From positions 51,407,675 to 51,471,674 of the forward strand of contig CM018048.1 of assembly GCA_008638375.1 (NCBI GenBank): a stretch of 64,000 bases of DNA. The letters run 5' to 3'. This DNA comes from Nyssa sinensis (lineage: Eukaryota; Streptophyta; Magnoliopsida; Cornales; Nyssaceae). A model generated the notes under the pieces. The model worked only from the letters and a program-made list of their open reading frames with translations, searched no databases and had not been told where the DNA came from. Below, in pieces: positions 22,600-35,506 of this stretch (position 1 is its first letter; each line of letters opens with the position of its first letter). Both the position numbers and the translations under genes were made by a program.

Positions 22600-24955
22600 T
22601 GTGATTAGTTGACTTATAACTTCAGCTATTTGGGTTGGATTGATTTTTTTTTTTAAATGATAGTTGATTTAATTAAGAAATTTATTTAAAATTGAATAAA
22701 ATAACAAAACAAGATTCATAATTTTCCTATTCCAAATAATTGAAAATCGAGTTGGCTTTATTATAAGCTACCAAGAAAAAGAAAAATGATTGAGCTACTT
22801 TTTTCTAATTATTTGACTAGAAGATAAATTGATGCATGAAAGAAGAAAAATTAATAGACAAGGAAAGTAAAATAAAAATAAAAAAAGAAAGGTGACGATA
22901 CGTGGGGATGAAGAAAGCGACAACACCGGAACCCCCCTCCCTCTCTCTATGGGGACCACTCTACAGCTGTCGCAATCGTAGGCGAGAAATACGACAAATC
23001 TACAGCTGTGATGGTGACCCCACCACTACCGCTTACTCACTTGCAATGCGGCTCGGCTTCAAAACTCAAAAGTTGTTCTGTTATTGGCTTTCGTTCTTTG
23101 ACATGTGTACATATATAACTACTGTGGCATGAAACTTTTGTTCTCTTTTGATATAGAGGAGACACGTGTAGTTACACGAGTGAGTAATTATTGGATAATA
23201 CTCGTTGGATGCTCCTTAAAAATAAAAAATAAAAAATCTACTGTAATTTGAGCATCTCTAAAACTCATATAAATCTCCTAAAAATAATAAATTATAATGA
23301 TAATAATACGGTGTTACCATCTCACTAATTTTTTTTTTTTCATTCTTAAGAATTAAATGAATTGTCACTTGTACAACAGTGTACTGTCATATGACATATC
23401 ATTTAATCTTTAAAATCTTTAAATTAAAAATATTAAATATTTTTTTGACAAGAGTGTCATATTTTACAAAAGTAATATTGTTAGGAATAAGTCTAGTGAG
23501 CCAGTAGCATTTTGTTATCGTCATTGTGATGTGTCATTTCGTTAAAATCCACATAAATTTACAAAAATAATGTTGTTAGGAACAATTCTAGTGAGAGAGT
23601 AACATCTTGTTATTGTCATTGTGATGTGTCATTTTATTGAAATTTATATAAATTTTCTTTTTTCCTAATTAAAAACTTATAGGTTGAAATAGATTCTTCT
23701 TCTTCATCAATCAAAATTACAATGTTAATCTCAGGTTATTGGTTTATCTAAAGTCTGATTGAGATTGGTTTGGCTGATTATCATAAAAATTGTATTGTCA
23801 ACTTGTTAGTGCCCACTTGTATACTATTATTAGACACGGTTTAATGGTGTGAAAGGATAAATAAATGCTGTTGAGAAAATTAGCAATCAACAAAATTGAC
23901 TAATCATATATATATATATATATATATATATGAAGAAAGGTCTTGATGTTGCAATTAATCAATTCTCATGTGAAGGAAAGGAAGGAGGGTAGGAGATCAA
24001 ATGGGCTGATATTAATGGATCTCAACAATAAAATGTGGCCACAAATGGATTCTAATAAAGTTGAAAATGATTTAATTAGTACGTGGATTGATTTTAAGCC
24101 ACTAGATTGCTCTAACTAGTTTTCAGCCCATCCTGCACAACAAATTTCAATTAATGACATTTAAATAGAATAAATGAAAAAGGTTATTAAGGAGGGTAAT
24201 TTTATTGTAACTTCAAGTGTATATAGAGTCGTGTATTTTAATTATTGAATAATTTAAAAATTAAAATTTTATTTTTTTTTTAACTATTTTATCTTTAGTT
24301 CTTAAGCTATTTAAGGAGTAAAATATTTTGTTTCATATGCACTCGAGTTTATAATAGTATTATCAAGAAGAGAAAGTCTAGCTTTAGTCGTAGATAGCCA
24401 AAACTTGTCTGGTGTTTGGTACATGTAGTTTATTTGCACGTGTGACACTGATTAATGACTTAGATGCAACAATCACTTGGCGAATGTTGATCAATCGTGA
24501 CTAATCTTAATACTTCTTTTATTAAAAAATAATTAAAAATCTAACTTCGACTAGAATTTTATGAAGAGAAAGAAAATAAAAGAAGGGAATATGAATAGTA
24601 ATATTAGTTTATTTTAGCATAATTTTGAAAATACTAAGAGCTGGTTTAAGATTGTTTCTACGCATCAGTTTTGTATTTATATTTTCAAAATTGATTTGAA
24701 AATGTGCTTTCTCGTTTGGTCAACCTTTTAAAATTAAACGCACAAAAATATATTTACATAAAAGTAAATCTAAAGTTTTTTTCTCAAATGTTTTTTTACT
24801 GTATTTGACAAAACAAACTCAAACACTCACAAACTTGGGCACTGTTTCAAAAGTACTTTTGTTATCTTCTTAGTCATGTCAAAAACATAAACAAACACAA
24901 ACACATTCCAAAAAAGTTTTTATGCTAGCAAACACACCCTTCAAGAGCAAAATAA
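22600..24955. other. AT-rich intergenic stretch with a duplicated block
   Basis: No gene recognised. A GC-richer island at about 22890-23100 has an open frame with no recognised product. A block of about 100 bp that includes CATTGTGATGTGTCATTT is present twice in tandem (about 23466-23565 and 23567-23660). A (TA)12 run lies at 23906-23931. Confidence 0.5.
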
Positions 24956-24964
24956 TCGGTCTTT

Positions 24965-25793
24965 GGAACATCTTTAGTGGTGATTTAAACTCATATCAAA
25001 TTTAATTTTGAGTCAAAATTTACAAAAATTACCCTCTAATACTAGACTCAAACCTATGCCAAATCAGTTTTTACTCAAATCCAAATCTAAATCAGTGTAC
25101 TATTGTTCACAACATCAAATTTCTAACGGCTATTTTTTTTTTTTCCTACCTAGTCTCACCTCAGATGAAAAATGAAAGGAAAAGAAATGGAAAGAAGCTC
25201 AAGAAAAAGAAAACAGACCTAGTTGACGAGGTTATGACATCGTCGAAGGCAGCATCAGAAGAGAAGCTCTCCCCATCCTCTGCCATGGCGTGAACTAGGG
25301 TTCCGAGCAAGGAGTAAGATGTTGTTACAGTTTTAAAAGAGTCAGATACTATTGCAAGAAGAAATCTTTTTATCAATAGTGAAGCTTGTGCAATTTGGGA
25401 GATGGGGAAAGATTTGGGCCTACAGTTTGAAGGCAGCAACGAGGATGGTAGAGTTGGAAGAACAAGATGAAAGTCTGAAAAGCAAAAAGGGCAATGTTAA
25501 TAAGGCGTGAGGAAAGAAGATTAGACATAATAGAGAAAGGAGTGGATTGTGAATAGGTTTAGAACGGCAAAAAAGAAGTGAAAGAGGTATGGAAGGAAAA
25601 AGAAGATGAAAAATAATTTTTGAAGAGAAATGACATAAAGTAACTTTTGGAATAAGGTAAAAATTTAAAAAAAAAAAATTGAGTAAAAACTTAAGTAACC
25701 ATTAGAGAATATCAAACTCAGATTCACATTTTACTCAAATTTTAAATAAAATTTAGATTTAAATTTGAGTCACCAATGAAAATGACCTTAGCA
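24965..25793. mobile_element. Inverted-repeat element, superfamily unclear
   Basis: The left part (ACATCTTTAGTGGTGATTTA, then text with TTGAGTCAAAATTT) and the reversed right part (GGTCATTTTCATTGGTGACTC, then AAATTTAAATCTAAATTTT) are imperfect inverted repeats of about 60 bp. It is about 830 bp long. A minus-strand open frame inside (25161-25439) is not recognised. No target duplication was fixed, so the ends are approximate. Confidence 0.45.
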
Positions 25794-27260
25794 ATGCAAT
25801 TTTGCCTAGAAATTGATATATGGGTACCAGGGTATATAAAACCATGGAAGTACCAATAAAAATATTATTATGCTACCAAACACACCCTTACTAAAAAGTT
25901 TGCTTCCTTCCAACGCAAAATCTCTCTGTTTTCGCTTAACCTGAAATCTGGTGTGAACTAGCAATAATTATTTTTTGCCGGGTAGGACCCACAAATTGAA
26001 ATTGTCCCCCTAATAGATCTACCATATCTAAAGGCTCAACGCGAAATTATTGAATAGTTTTAAATTATTAATCCCGATAAATCAAAAAAATGTTATATAT
26101 TTAAAAAATAAAAATAATTTTTATATATTTGACAATTTCTTATTTATCAGATCAGATCGTGTAATCATATTCTATCTGATCAATTTTATTTAGTTGCTAT
26201 TGTAATTTATATATCGTCAAAAAAATTTCAATAATACGGTATTGTCAGTGTGATTATATATTTAGAAATTCTAACTTTTTAAGGAGTATTATTTTATTAT
26301 TTTAAAATTATTTAAATTATATATATTGTCTTTATTTAATTGTAAATCATGTTCACATTAGGTGTAATAAAAAGTAGTTTTAAAAATTTATATGTTAAAG
26401 GTACATTAACTTTTTCAAATGAGACAGTTCAAAATAGAATAAAGAACTTTTAAAATGGAACAAAAAAATAAAAAAGTATGATACACTATTTTAATAAATT
26501 ATAACACATATTATAGCGTATTATTGTAAAAATACACAATCACATTAAAAGGAATACTATAACGCGATGGTCCTATTGTATTGAAGAATGACATCTATTA
26601 ATAGAGGCACATTTTCCTTGAGAAACATGCATGCACAACATTGTATAATCAGACGGTTAATATAATTCCATCACAGATATTAGGTGGTGTTGTTGGCGCA
26701 ACAGCTATACTTGCAATGCTACCTTAACCCAATATACAGTTGGTGGAGAGTCATTCGTTGCCTAACAAACATGTGTAGCCTATATTTTCTTCGCTGTGCT
26801 GATATGTCCGAACCATAAAATAAAATTAAAAAAGAAAGAAAATTGAAAAGCAAACCAGCAAAGCCAAGGAGGCATAACAGTGATAGCTCAACCCTCAGCC
26901 GACTTTCTTAAATACTCACAAATAAAAAAAAAAAAATCTAAAATAAAGGCGTGTTATTTTGGGCATCCTCCTTTTTTTTTTTTAATGGAGCACTCTGTCT
27001 AAAATGACACTTTTGTCCCCACCTACAATGTGCCCCCACTGAAATTTAATGTGGAAAAGATCTTCTCCCGATGATAATAGTTGGTTAATTATTTTGAAAA
27101 AGAATTTTAGGAAATTTTTTTGATTTTCAAAAATTTTCAAGTAAGGAAGCTACAATCAGGCTAAGTCTAGCTATAATTCCGCACTTGGATGGTAAATAAC
27201 TTTACTTGCATTTTACATTGTACAAACAAATGAAATTTTATCATGCGACAATCTTTAAAA
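25794..27260. other. AT-rich intergenic stretch
   Basis: No gene, RNA or element recognised. Confidence 0.5.
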
Positions 27261-27425
27261 ATATGAGAAATTGTATTAGATTTAATTTTCAGTATATTTT
27301 CATTGTGTGTGCATGATATGAGAAATTGTATTAGATTTGATTTTCAGTATATTTTCATTGTGTGTGCATGATATGAGAAATTGTATTAGATTTGATTTTC
27401 AGTATATTTCGATTGTGTGTGCACG
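27261..27425. repeat. Three tandem copies of a 55-bp unit
   Basis: Units start at 27261, 27316 and 27371 with ATATGAGAAATTGTATTAGA and run to GTGTGTGCATG or GTGTGTGCACG. Copies differ at only a few bases. Confidence 0.9.
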
Positions 27426-28193
27426 ATGTCAAAATATGAATAATGAATACGGTAATATTACTAGAAGTTCGAACTTATACCAGATCTGATATTTTAACTA
27501 TTAAATAATTTAATAACTAAAGATAAAATCGTTAAAATGAATAATTAAAAGATCATATCTCATATAAGTTTAGTTTTAGAGAAGCATCGTCGTAACAAAT
27601 ACAAACTCAATTTTTAGATTGTTCGATAATTAAATGAGCATATCTCATATTTTATAGCATAGTCTTAAAAATGTTGTCTATCGAAAAATTTGAATCGGGT
27701 GAATCTCTTGCATGACTTTCAAGGAAGGGCGTTAAAAAAGAGTAATACTATTTTTACATTAACATTTTATCAAAAAAATTTATCTGTTGACATGGCTATT
27801 GAGGTGTTAGTGAATTTAACTTTTTGGTACTAGTGAACTCAGTTTCTTGGTATTAGTCATGTCAGGTAAGTTTAAGAGACTTAATTGATTAACACCTGAA
27901 TAGTCATGCATGTTATCAAGTAAGAAAATTTGATAAAATTTTATGATAAAGATAATATTATCATAAAAAATTGACACAGTTTTATGATAAAGATAACATT
28001 ACTCTTTAAAAAGAGTAGTATTAGTTATCTCTAATTTAATTATATTTCTAATATATTGTATTAAGATATAATGACTTTCAGAATGACATTTTGTAAAATT
28101 TAAAATCATCATATCTTGACACATTACATTTTTAAATACAATTGAAAATATAAATTAGAGATATATACATAATATTTTTTATTTAAAAATCAA
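27426..28193. other. AT-rich intergenic stretch
   Basis: No gene recognised. Short direct repeats of TTTTATGATAAAGATAA occur near 27937 and 27980. Confidence 0.5.
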
Positions 28194-28678
28194 GGATAAA
28201 TTACACTGACATCCTCTGAAATTTTTGACAATTATACAGATCTTTTTTGAGATTTCTGAAATTACACTGTCTTCTTCTACTTTATATAATAATATACAGA
28301 TGCCTCTCTCCAGTAAATTTTTTAATTCAAAATGATAAAACTATCATTTTCATTTTTTTTTTTAAATTTTAACTATTTTTTTATTTTCTAAATAAATATT
28401 GATAAAAATCTTAGATTTATTTTTATAAAAAATAAAAATAAGTTATTTACTTTAAATTTATTTGTATATAAAATAATAATAAAATCTTTAAAAAAAGGTT
28501 AGAAAAAATTAGTCAAATTCAAAAATAAATAATTAAATGAGATAATTTTGAAAAAAAATTTAACTGAAAAAAATATCTGTATATTATTATATAAATAAAA
28601 AGATCAGTATAATTTTAGAAATTTAATAAAAAATTAATATAATTATCAGAAAATTTAGAAGGCAATTTTTTTTAAACC
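28194..28678. mobile_element. MITE family A, copy 1
   Basis: The left arm begins GATAAATTACACTGACATCC and continues with ACAATTATACAGATC. The right arm, reversed, carries similar text (ATTATATTAATTTTTT, then AAATTATACTGATC). The element is built as long imperfect inverted repeats. The same design and left-end sequence occur at 39468-39895. No transposase frame and no clear target duplication were found. Confidence 0.6.
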
Positions 28679-29149
28679 TAAAAAAATGATGCTCTTATAA
28701 AAACGATAGAGTATTGAGAGTGCCCAAATCACAAATTTAATCAGTTTGTAGAATTAATTAATTATATGATTAAAGCACCAATTCTTCTTATAACCCAAGA
28801 TTAGCATACCTAATCCAACCCACAAACCTATAATTCAGTTGGGTTAATTGAAGGTTTAACTTACCCATCAAAATCAAGAGAAAAAAAAATTAAAATATCA
28901 TGCCACTGATGCAGCTTTATCTGTGATCTCTTTACCTGATCTCTCTTCCTCCTCCTTTCAAAGTAATGATTCTGCAACCCCTCTCTCTCTCTATATGAAC
29001 TATTTTTTCTAGACTCGATCAAAAGTTCAAAAACTTCTCTCTCATACCTGCTCTAGGCCTGCTTATTTGCATCTTTCTTTTACTCTTTTTGTGTAAAAAT
29101 CTGCAAGTATACAGAAGTGATGCAGAAAGTTTTGTGTCTCAGATCCCGA

Positions 29150-29158
29150 TATATATAA
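29150..29158 (+). promoter_or_regulatory. Candidate TATA box of the KNAT7-like gene
   Basis: TATATATAA lies 231 bp before the start codon, preceded by a CCCGA edge. The interval to the start codon is CT-rich, as many plant leaders are. No transcript evidence is available, so this is inferred. Confidence 0.45.
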
Positions 29159-29389
29159 GGGTATCTTACACCAATAACAAGAAAAGTTTCTGCATTTCTT
29201 TCACTATCTCTCTGTGAATATCACCACAGTCTAATCTCTAAACAAGAAACAGTACCTTTGTGGTCCTCAACCTCAACCCTACTTTTCCTTTAATTTGTTT
29301 TCTTTACAAACCCTTTTGTTTACATGATCTGTTCCATTACTTACCCTTTACTTTGATTCGTATATGGACATTGTTTAGGTGCTTAGAAA

Positions 29390-29937
29390 ATGCAAGAACA
29401 AGGTCTGGGCATGATGGGGAGAGGTGTTGGCGGTGGAATTGGTGGTATAACCGATTTTTCCGTGTCAGTTTCCGGCGACCAACACCGTCAACTCAAGGCG
29501 GAGATAGCCACCAACCCTCTATATGAGCAGCTTCTTGCCGCCCACGTAGCGTGTCTCCGTGTGGCTACGCCAATTGATCAGTTGCCGCTTGTTGACGCGC
29601 AGCTCACGCAGTCACATCATCTTCTTCGGTCTTACGCCTCCCAACACCAACACCACCACCATAATCACCCTCTCTCTCCTCATGAGAGGCAAGAACTTGA
29701 CAATTTCCTGGTAGGTTGTTCTCACAGAACCATTCTTCTTTACTCTTTTTTTTTTTTAATATGATTTGTTACTTTTTGTGGTTAATTAACACGAGTTTAC
29801 ATGGTGCTTACACAGGCACAGTACTTATTATTTTTGTGTTCTTTCAAAGAACAGCTTCAGCAGCATGTCAGAGTTCATGCTGTTGAAGCTGTCATGGCCT
29901 GCCGCGAAATTGAACAGAACTTACAAGCTCTGACCGG

Positions 29938-29972
<35 letters not shown>

Positions 29973-31593
29973 ATATACACACACACACACACACACACAT
30001 ATTAGTAATTTACAGATATTGTTATATATGGCTGCATAACATATAATCATCAGCTGGTTTTTGGATGTGATATCGTAATCAAGGGAAATATCTTGTGTCC
30101 TTTTGTTTTGGATTTGAAATGCTTTGTTTTTCTCATTGTTTTGATGGTTGATGTTTGGTGGGCACCAAGATATTAAGAAAATCAATTTGGGGTTCTTGTA
30201 AATTTGTGTGGCCGTACAATAGATGGGTGTAGTGGGACCTACCCAAAAAATTAGTTTATAGTTGGAAGGGGTTAATTAGTTAGTTGGGTGATGGAGGGAA
30301 AACAAAGGGTGACAACGAATACCAACAACCGATGAGAGGTTGCATTTCTGTTGATTGATTTCTTAAGATAGTGCATGATTTTTGTTTGCTGACTCCTGCC
30401 TCATGATTTAGGGTTTGGTCAAACAGTAAAGCTTTAGAGATGATGTTTGTGTAATATGGTCATTATATGAAAAAAATTTAAAGAGGATTAATAATGCATA
30501 ATCATAGGGCGAGATCTTGTCTTCGCGATTCCAATTCTTATCTTCGTGCAATTGACGTAAGTTCGATTCCACTTTCTCATATCATTATATAAAAAAATAT
30601 ATAAAAATTAACGCATAATTATCATAAATATTGTATTAACTGCATGATTTTGTCAATACAATTAATATAATTTACCACTTTGGATGAACATCACAAAATT
30701 AGTTTTAAGTATCTAAATATGATAGTTTTGATATAAGTTAATTCACTTGGAACCCTTTGCTGAATTTTGGGGAATAACCATTGCACATTGAAACATTCTT
30801 AAATTTTTTTGTTTACATCTGATTGAAGATGTACGTATCACTGCAGAGATTAATTTTGTACTTCAGTCACTTCAGAAGTATTTGCATTTGTTAAAACTTG
30901 GGATATATATATATGAGCTTGTTCTGAGACATTCTTGGTTATTCACAATCCTAACCAAAATTATTTGCTACCTTATTGAGTGAACTCTTGAACTTAGATT
31001 GTCCTTAATTGCCTTCTTTTGTTGAATTGTGAAAAATAGTATGGAATCCTACCACAAAGTTGTTGAAAATATTGCAATTTGAATCAATATAAATAGAGTA
31101 ATGCTATACAGTACGGCTATTTTTCACAATTTTACATTGCCTTTTATGTTACTTCTTACACGGAAAGATAAAAAAGGCTACTACTCAGTATTGATAACGA
31201 GAAGAATATAGATTGAAAACAAATCTAATCTTTGAAATTATTTCATAATAAGGAATTGTCCTAAATTTTCTCCTCAAAAATCTTTCCGAAAGACTGGCAC
31301 TAATTAGACATCCATGCAACTGATGAAACAAAATGGTGATGAGTATTTTTTATATATATTTCTTTGGTAAAATACTCAAAACAATTATTGTCATGTTAAG
31401 GTTAAATAATTGAAATGACAAAAGGATGTTCTTTACAAATTTTCTCTCCTTTTGTCAGTCTCTTGCAATGCTATTATTATGATCATAACTTGAAGCAAAA
31501 GAATGGAGAAAAAAAATCAGGTAGACCTTAAATCATGGTGTTCCTATGTATGGAACATGACATGTAGTTAGGGTTCACACACACACACACAGA

Positions 31594-31632
<39 letters not shown>

Positions 31633-34600
31633 TTTAGTCTTTCTTATTACATGTCATGATGATTATCATGGTCTGTGATTTCCCCAATTCATTGCCTAGG
31701 GAAAAATGGTAATTTAGCTTCTAATTTGAAAAACGTGGTACATGTGCTCGTTGAGGATTCAGATAATTAACACTTCATTTTAAAGATTGGAGTCTATATA
31801 TAGTACTGTAACTAAGCCCTAATGGAGCATAGACAATGTTGATATACAATATATATCATAGTTGTTGGAGAAAAATACAAAGATTACCTTGAAAAATTCC
31901 TTCAAATAAAATTAAATTCATAAAGCCTCATGAACATGACCTTAGATGTCGACTACATTGCTCGATCTCTTTTAAGATAATTCATGCCCTTATTGAATAT
32001 TTTCGGGTCCAGTACTAGGTCAACACATTGCATCTAGAAATCCATATACTGAAAGGCCAGTGGTGTGCTGGTTTACAGTCTGACCACACGATCGAAGGTT
32101 GCGATTGGCGGAGTCGGTCCGAGTTACCAAAAGAAAGAAAAAGAAAGTGATTTGCTGCCTTTGAAACGTACACTTAGTGTTTTAGCAATTCCTGTATTAG
32201 AGTCAAATTGGATTAGGCCTTGAATTATAAAGACAACTTAGTGAATATGTAGAATCGCGTCACACACATAGTATTCAAAGTATCCTCATACAGACTTCTT
32301 GCACGTTACAATCTAGTACTTTATCTCAGTTTTCATGAATGCTATAAAGAATTAGCCCAGTGCTTGGAGGAAGTAAGTCTCACTTTTCTACTCATATAGG
32401 TGAATTTATTAAGGAGCTCATGTAACTCACATATCCCACTAATAAGGGTTATAAAGATATTAAGAGATAGAAGAATCTCAATCTCCAAATCATTACAAAA
32501 TCACATGCACTTGCACCATAAGGATAGACAATATGTCATTAAGACTTGTTGAAGAGTACTCTATGGTTTTGCTTGAACTCAGCCTTGTTGAAGAGGTAGC
32601 CACCCAAAAGTAAATTTAAGTTGGACCTTTCTTGTGCACAAAGCTCTAGTTATGTGTGAGTTCCAATCAATACTTAATTTTTTCACATTTTAATTACATA
32701 AGGGAGTAGGAATTAAACCAATTTAATCATGACAGACATGTCTAGAAATCCCCAGTCTCTGCCCACCGCCCTTCATAATTCTGAAGCATATTCACTTGGA
32801 ACATCACCATTGATATCAATAACTCAAAATGATCAATTGATTCATATTCATTAAGTCATCTTGACTTTTATCTCATGAGCTGTTGATCCCTTCTCTACTT
32901 GCAGATCACATGTATAGAAGTACTTAGATTCTTGTTTTATTAATTGTTTCTTTTCTTTTCTTTTTTTATTTTTTATTTTAGTTTTTAGTTTTGAATTCTT
33001 GCATTTTTAGAGTGGTTTAGGAGGATTTTGCAGCTACTTACCATAAAGTGTGGCCTTATCAACTCCTCTAGCTTTTATCTTGATAAATCACCATTGACTG
33101 CTGGCTCAATTCCATTATCTTCATTTCCATCTTTAGATGTTATTAAAAGACATCTGCTTTGGTGAAGTGTTAAATTCCATATTATTTGCTTCGGTTACAT
33201 ATATATGTTAATTCCATATGTAAGAAATCTGCTTTATTACAACTTATTTACTGATTGCACTACTTCAGAACTTACCAGAATCAACCAATTTAAAAGAGAA
33301 ACATCGTACATTTGGCCTATTTTGATATATAAATACTACAATGCTGTACATGTTTAAATATATAACTAACATATAAAGAAGTACAAAATCAGTGTGAATG
33401 TCAGGAATAAAAGTAAAAGATCGTCATGCCACTCTCAAATTGCTGACAAACTGTAATAATGGCTTAGTGAGGATTTCTCCTAACAATATACTTTTCAGGT
33501 GTAACTCTTGGTGAAGGAACAGGTGCAACTATGTCCGATGATGATGATGAGCTGCAGATCATGGACTTTTCTCTGGATCAATCAAGCACTGATGGGAATG
33601 ACATGATGGGATTCGGACCACTACTTCCAACAGAATCTGAAAGGTCTCTCATGGACAGAGTTCGGGAAGAATTGAAGATTGAACTCAAGCAGGTGATGAT
33701 CTTCTGAAATTGTCATGATTCTCCCAACCAATTTTTTTTTTAGTATGGAGATAATAAATGAGCTCCAGTGACAAGAAAAATTAGAAATGTATGGATGGAT
33801 AAAACAGATTAGTTCTGTTGAGTTAGCAGTTTACTTCAAATAGCAAAGGATAAAGAAAACTCAGGCGTGTAAGGCAAAAATAGTTGCTTCCAAAAATGCT
33901 AGCTGACGCCTAAAAACTCAATTTTATGCATTCTTGATTACTATATTACTAAAGGGAAAAAATCAATGCACGAGGCTGTTGCCATGTTTCTGCGACACAA
34001 ACCTGTGACCTCCAAGACATAATGGAACAACCTTACCATTGTGACACGGCTTGCCCTCTTTGTATATATATTACTATATGGCATAATACGCTTCCTCTTT
34101 GTTTTGCAGGGATTTAAGTCAAGAATTGAGGATGTCAGGGAGGAAATATTAAGAAAAAGAAGGGCTGGGAAATTACCAGGTGACACCACTTCAGTGCTGA
34201 AGACTTGGTGGCAGCAACACTCAAAGTGGCCCTACCCAACTGTGAGCAATTTTCTATAATTCTGTACATTGACAATGTTAAAATTTTTGGTTTGTTTGGT
34301 TTCTGGAAACTTTTTGGGCTTGACTCACTGTTATGTTTCCTGTCATGTACAACATGATGTTGCCAAGGTCATGATTAAAGCATAAAAAAGGAACATTTAG
34401 CTGATATTAATTAGTCAATCACACTACAGGAGAATACAATACCTTTCTTTTGCAGATGCAATGACAGAACTTAGATGCTTTAAAGAAAGCCCCTTTTGAC
34501 AGGAATCAAACCTGTACCCACAAACCCAACACATCATTTTAGGTTCACAATAGGTCCATTGCAGTAATATGTTGTTGCAGCAATTGACAAGTGCAGAGTT

Positions 34601-35506
34601 GTCAATTCAGAAACTTTTCAATAAAGTCTTAATGTCATATTAAAGAAGGTGTACTATGGGAGAAGTATTCCATGAGTCCGTCTCTGTAATTTTAACTTTA
34701 TAGTAAGTTTTATATGAATCTCACAAAATTCTAAAATTTTAGAGACCATCACACCATGTGATAGGCTCATGGAATAATTTCAAGTAATATCGAATGTAGC
34801 TTTAGAAACTTTTTCTGCTTCCAACTTGGAATCCTTGACATATTTTGGTCATCTCAAGCTGAAAAAGCTTTCTGATGGAATTTTATTTATTGTCTCCTTG
34901 AAATTGGTTAGCCTAGGAGGCAAGTTGGCCTATCTGAGATGGAAAGATCATCACTCTCATACACACGACTCTGGTTCGAGCCTCTGCACACACATCGTTT
35001 TTAGGATTTTCTTCTCCCCACATCGCTTGTATCAATTAAAAAAAAGGAAAGCCTGGGGTGGGTCAGCCGAGTCCATTCAATTGTAACCTTGCCCTCAACA
35101 TTGCTCCATGAATCATGCTCCACAGCTTAGTTAAATATGAGGAATACAATCAGATGGGATGGAAAAAGACAAACAGAAAAGCTGAGGAAAGAAAAGAAAA
35201 GAAAAGAAAGGGGAAAACAATTGCTAAGTTTCTGTTTTGAATGGATTTGTTTGTTTGCATAGAAATTAACTGCAGCAATGATTATCAAATCATAAACTTG
35301 GAATGACAGTCAATTTATCACTTCAACAGTTCAATTATAAGCATCTTATTGTATGAAACTTGCAGGAAGATGACAAGGCAAAACTTGTGGAGGAGACAGG
35401 CTTGCAGCTAAAGCAAATCAACAATTGGTTCATCAACCAAAGAAAACGCAACTGGCACAGCAATTCACAGTCAGCAACAGTCTTGAAGTCCAAGCGCAAA
35501 AGGTAG
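29390..35506 (+). CDS. KNAT7: KNAT7-type class II KNOX homeodomain transcription factor
   Basis: Five exons with GT-AG borders and unbroken phase: 29390-29710, 29816-29936, 33499-33692, 34110-34241 and 35366-35506 (stop TAG). They encode 302 residues, close to the size of Arabidopsis KNAT7 (about 291). KNAT7 acts in the nucleus with OFP and MYB partners to tune secondary wall deposition. Domains in order: KNOX1 at about 36-80 ([20 protein letters not shown]), KNOX2 at about 100-148 ([20 protein letters not shown]), an acidic MSDDDDEL linker, ELK at about 206-227, then a TALE homeodomain with the KWPYPT three-residue loop and recognition helix WFINQRKRN. The start [10 protein letters not shown] matches the family start. 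A His-rich insert (QHQHHHHNH, 85-93) is a local variation. Intron 2 is long (3.56 kb) and starts right at a CT/CA microsatellite. The class II assignment is firm, and KNAT7 rather than KNAT3/4/5 follows from the short N terminus. Confidence 0.95.
29940..29999. repeat. (CT)n-(CA)n microsatellites at the start of KNAT7 intron 2
   Basis: About 15 CT units, then TTATATA, then about 11 CA units. The tract begins within 5 bases of the exon 2 donor site (GTACCTCTCT), so length changes here alter the intron's first bases. Confidence 0.9.
31576..31630. repeat. (CA)n and (TA)n microsatellites in KNAT7 intron 2
   Basis: A CA run, AGAGACA, then about 17 TA units. It is seen directly. Confidence 0.9.
34676..34776. 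mobile_element. Small inverted-repeat element in KNAT7 intron 4
   Basis: About 101 bp bounded by TATTCCATGAG and its reverse complement CTCATGGAATA. It could fold as a short hairpin. It is a MITE-like remnant with no target duplication identified. Confidence 0.4.
34880..35060 (+). mobile_element. tRNA-derived SINE-like element in KNAT7 intron 4
   Basis: A box-A-like segment (TTAGCCTAGGAGGCAAG) is followed about 70 bp later by a box-B match (GGTTCGAGCC). The tail ends in TTGTATCAATT and an A run. This layout fits a tRNA-related SINE in the same orientation as the gene. No flanking duplication was checked to the base. Confidence 0.5.

Noticed and set aside
29892..30185. Minus-strand frame with long Arg-Glu and Cys-Val repeats
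   Set aside because: It is the translation of the CT/CA microsatellite in KNAT7 intron 2.
34960..35000. Possible tRNA gene (box B GGTTCGAGCC)
   Set aside because: No cloverleaf could be drawn and the A tail points to a SINE instead.
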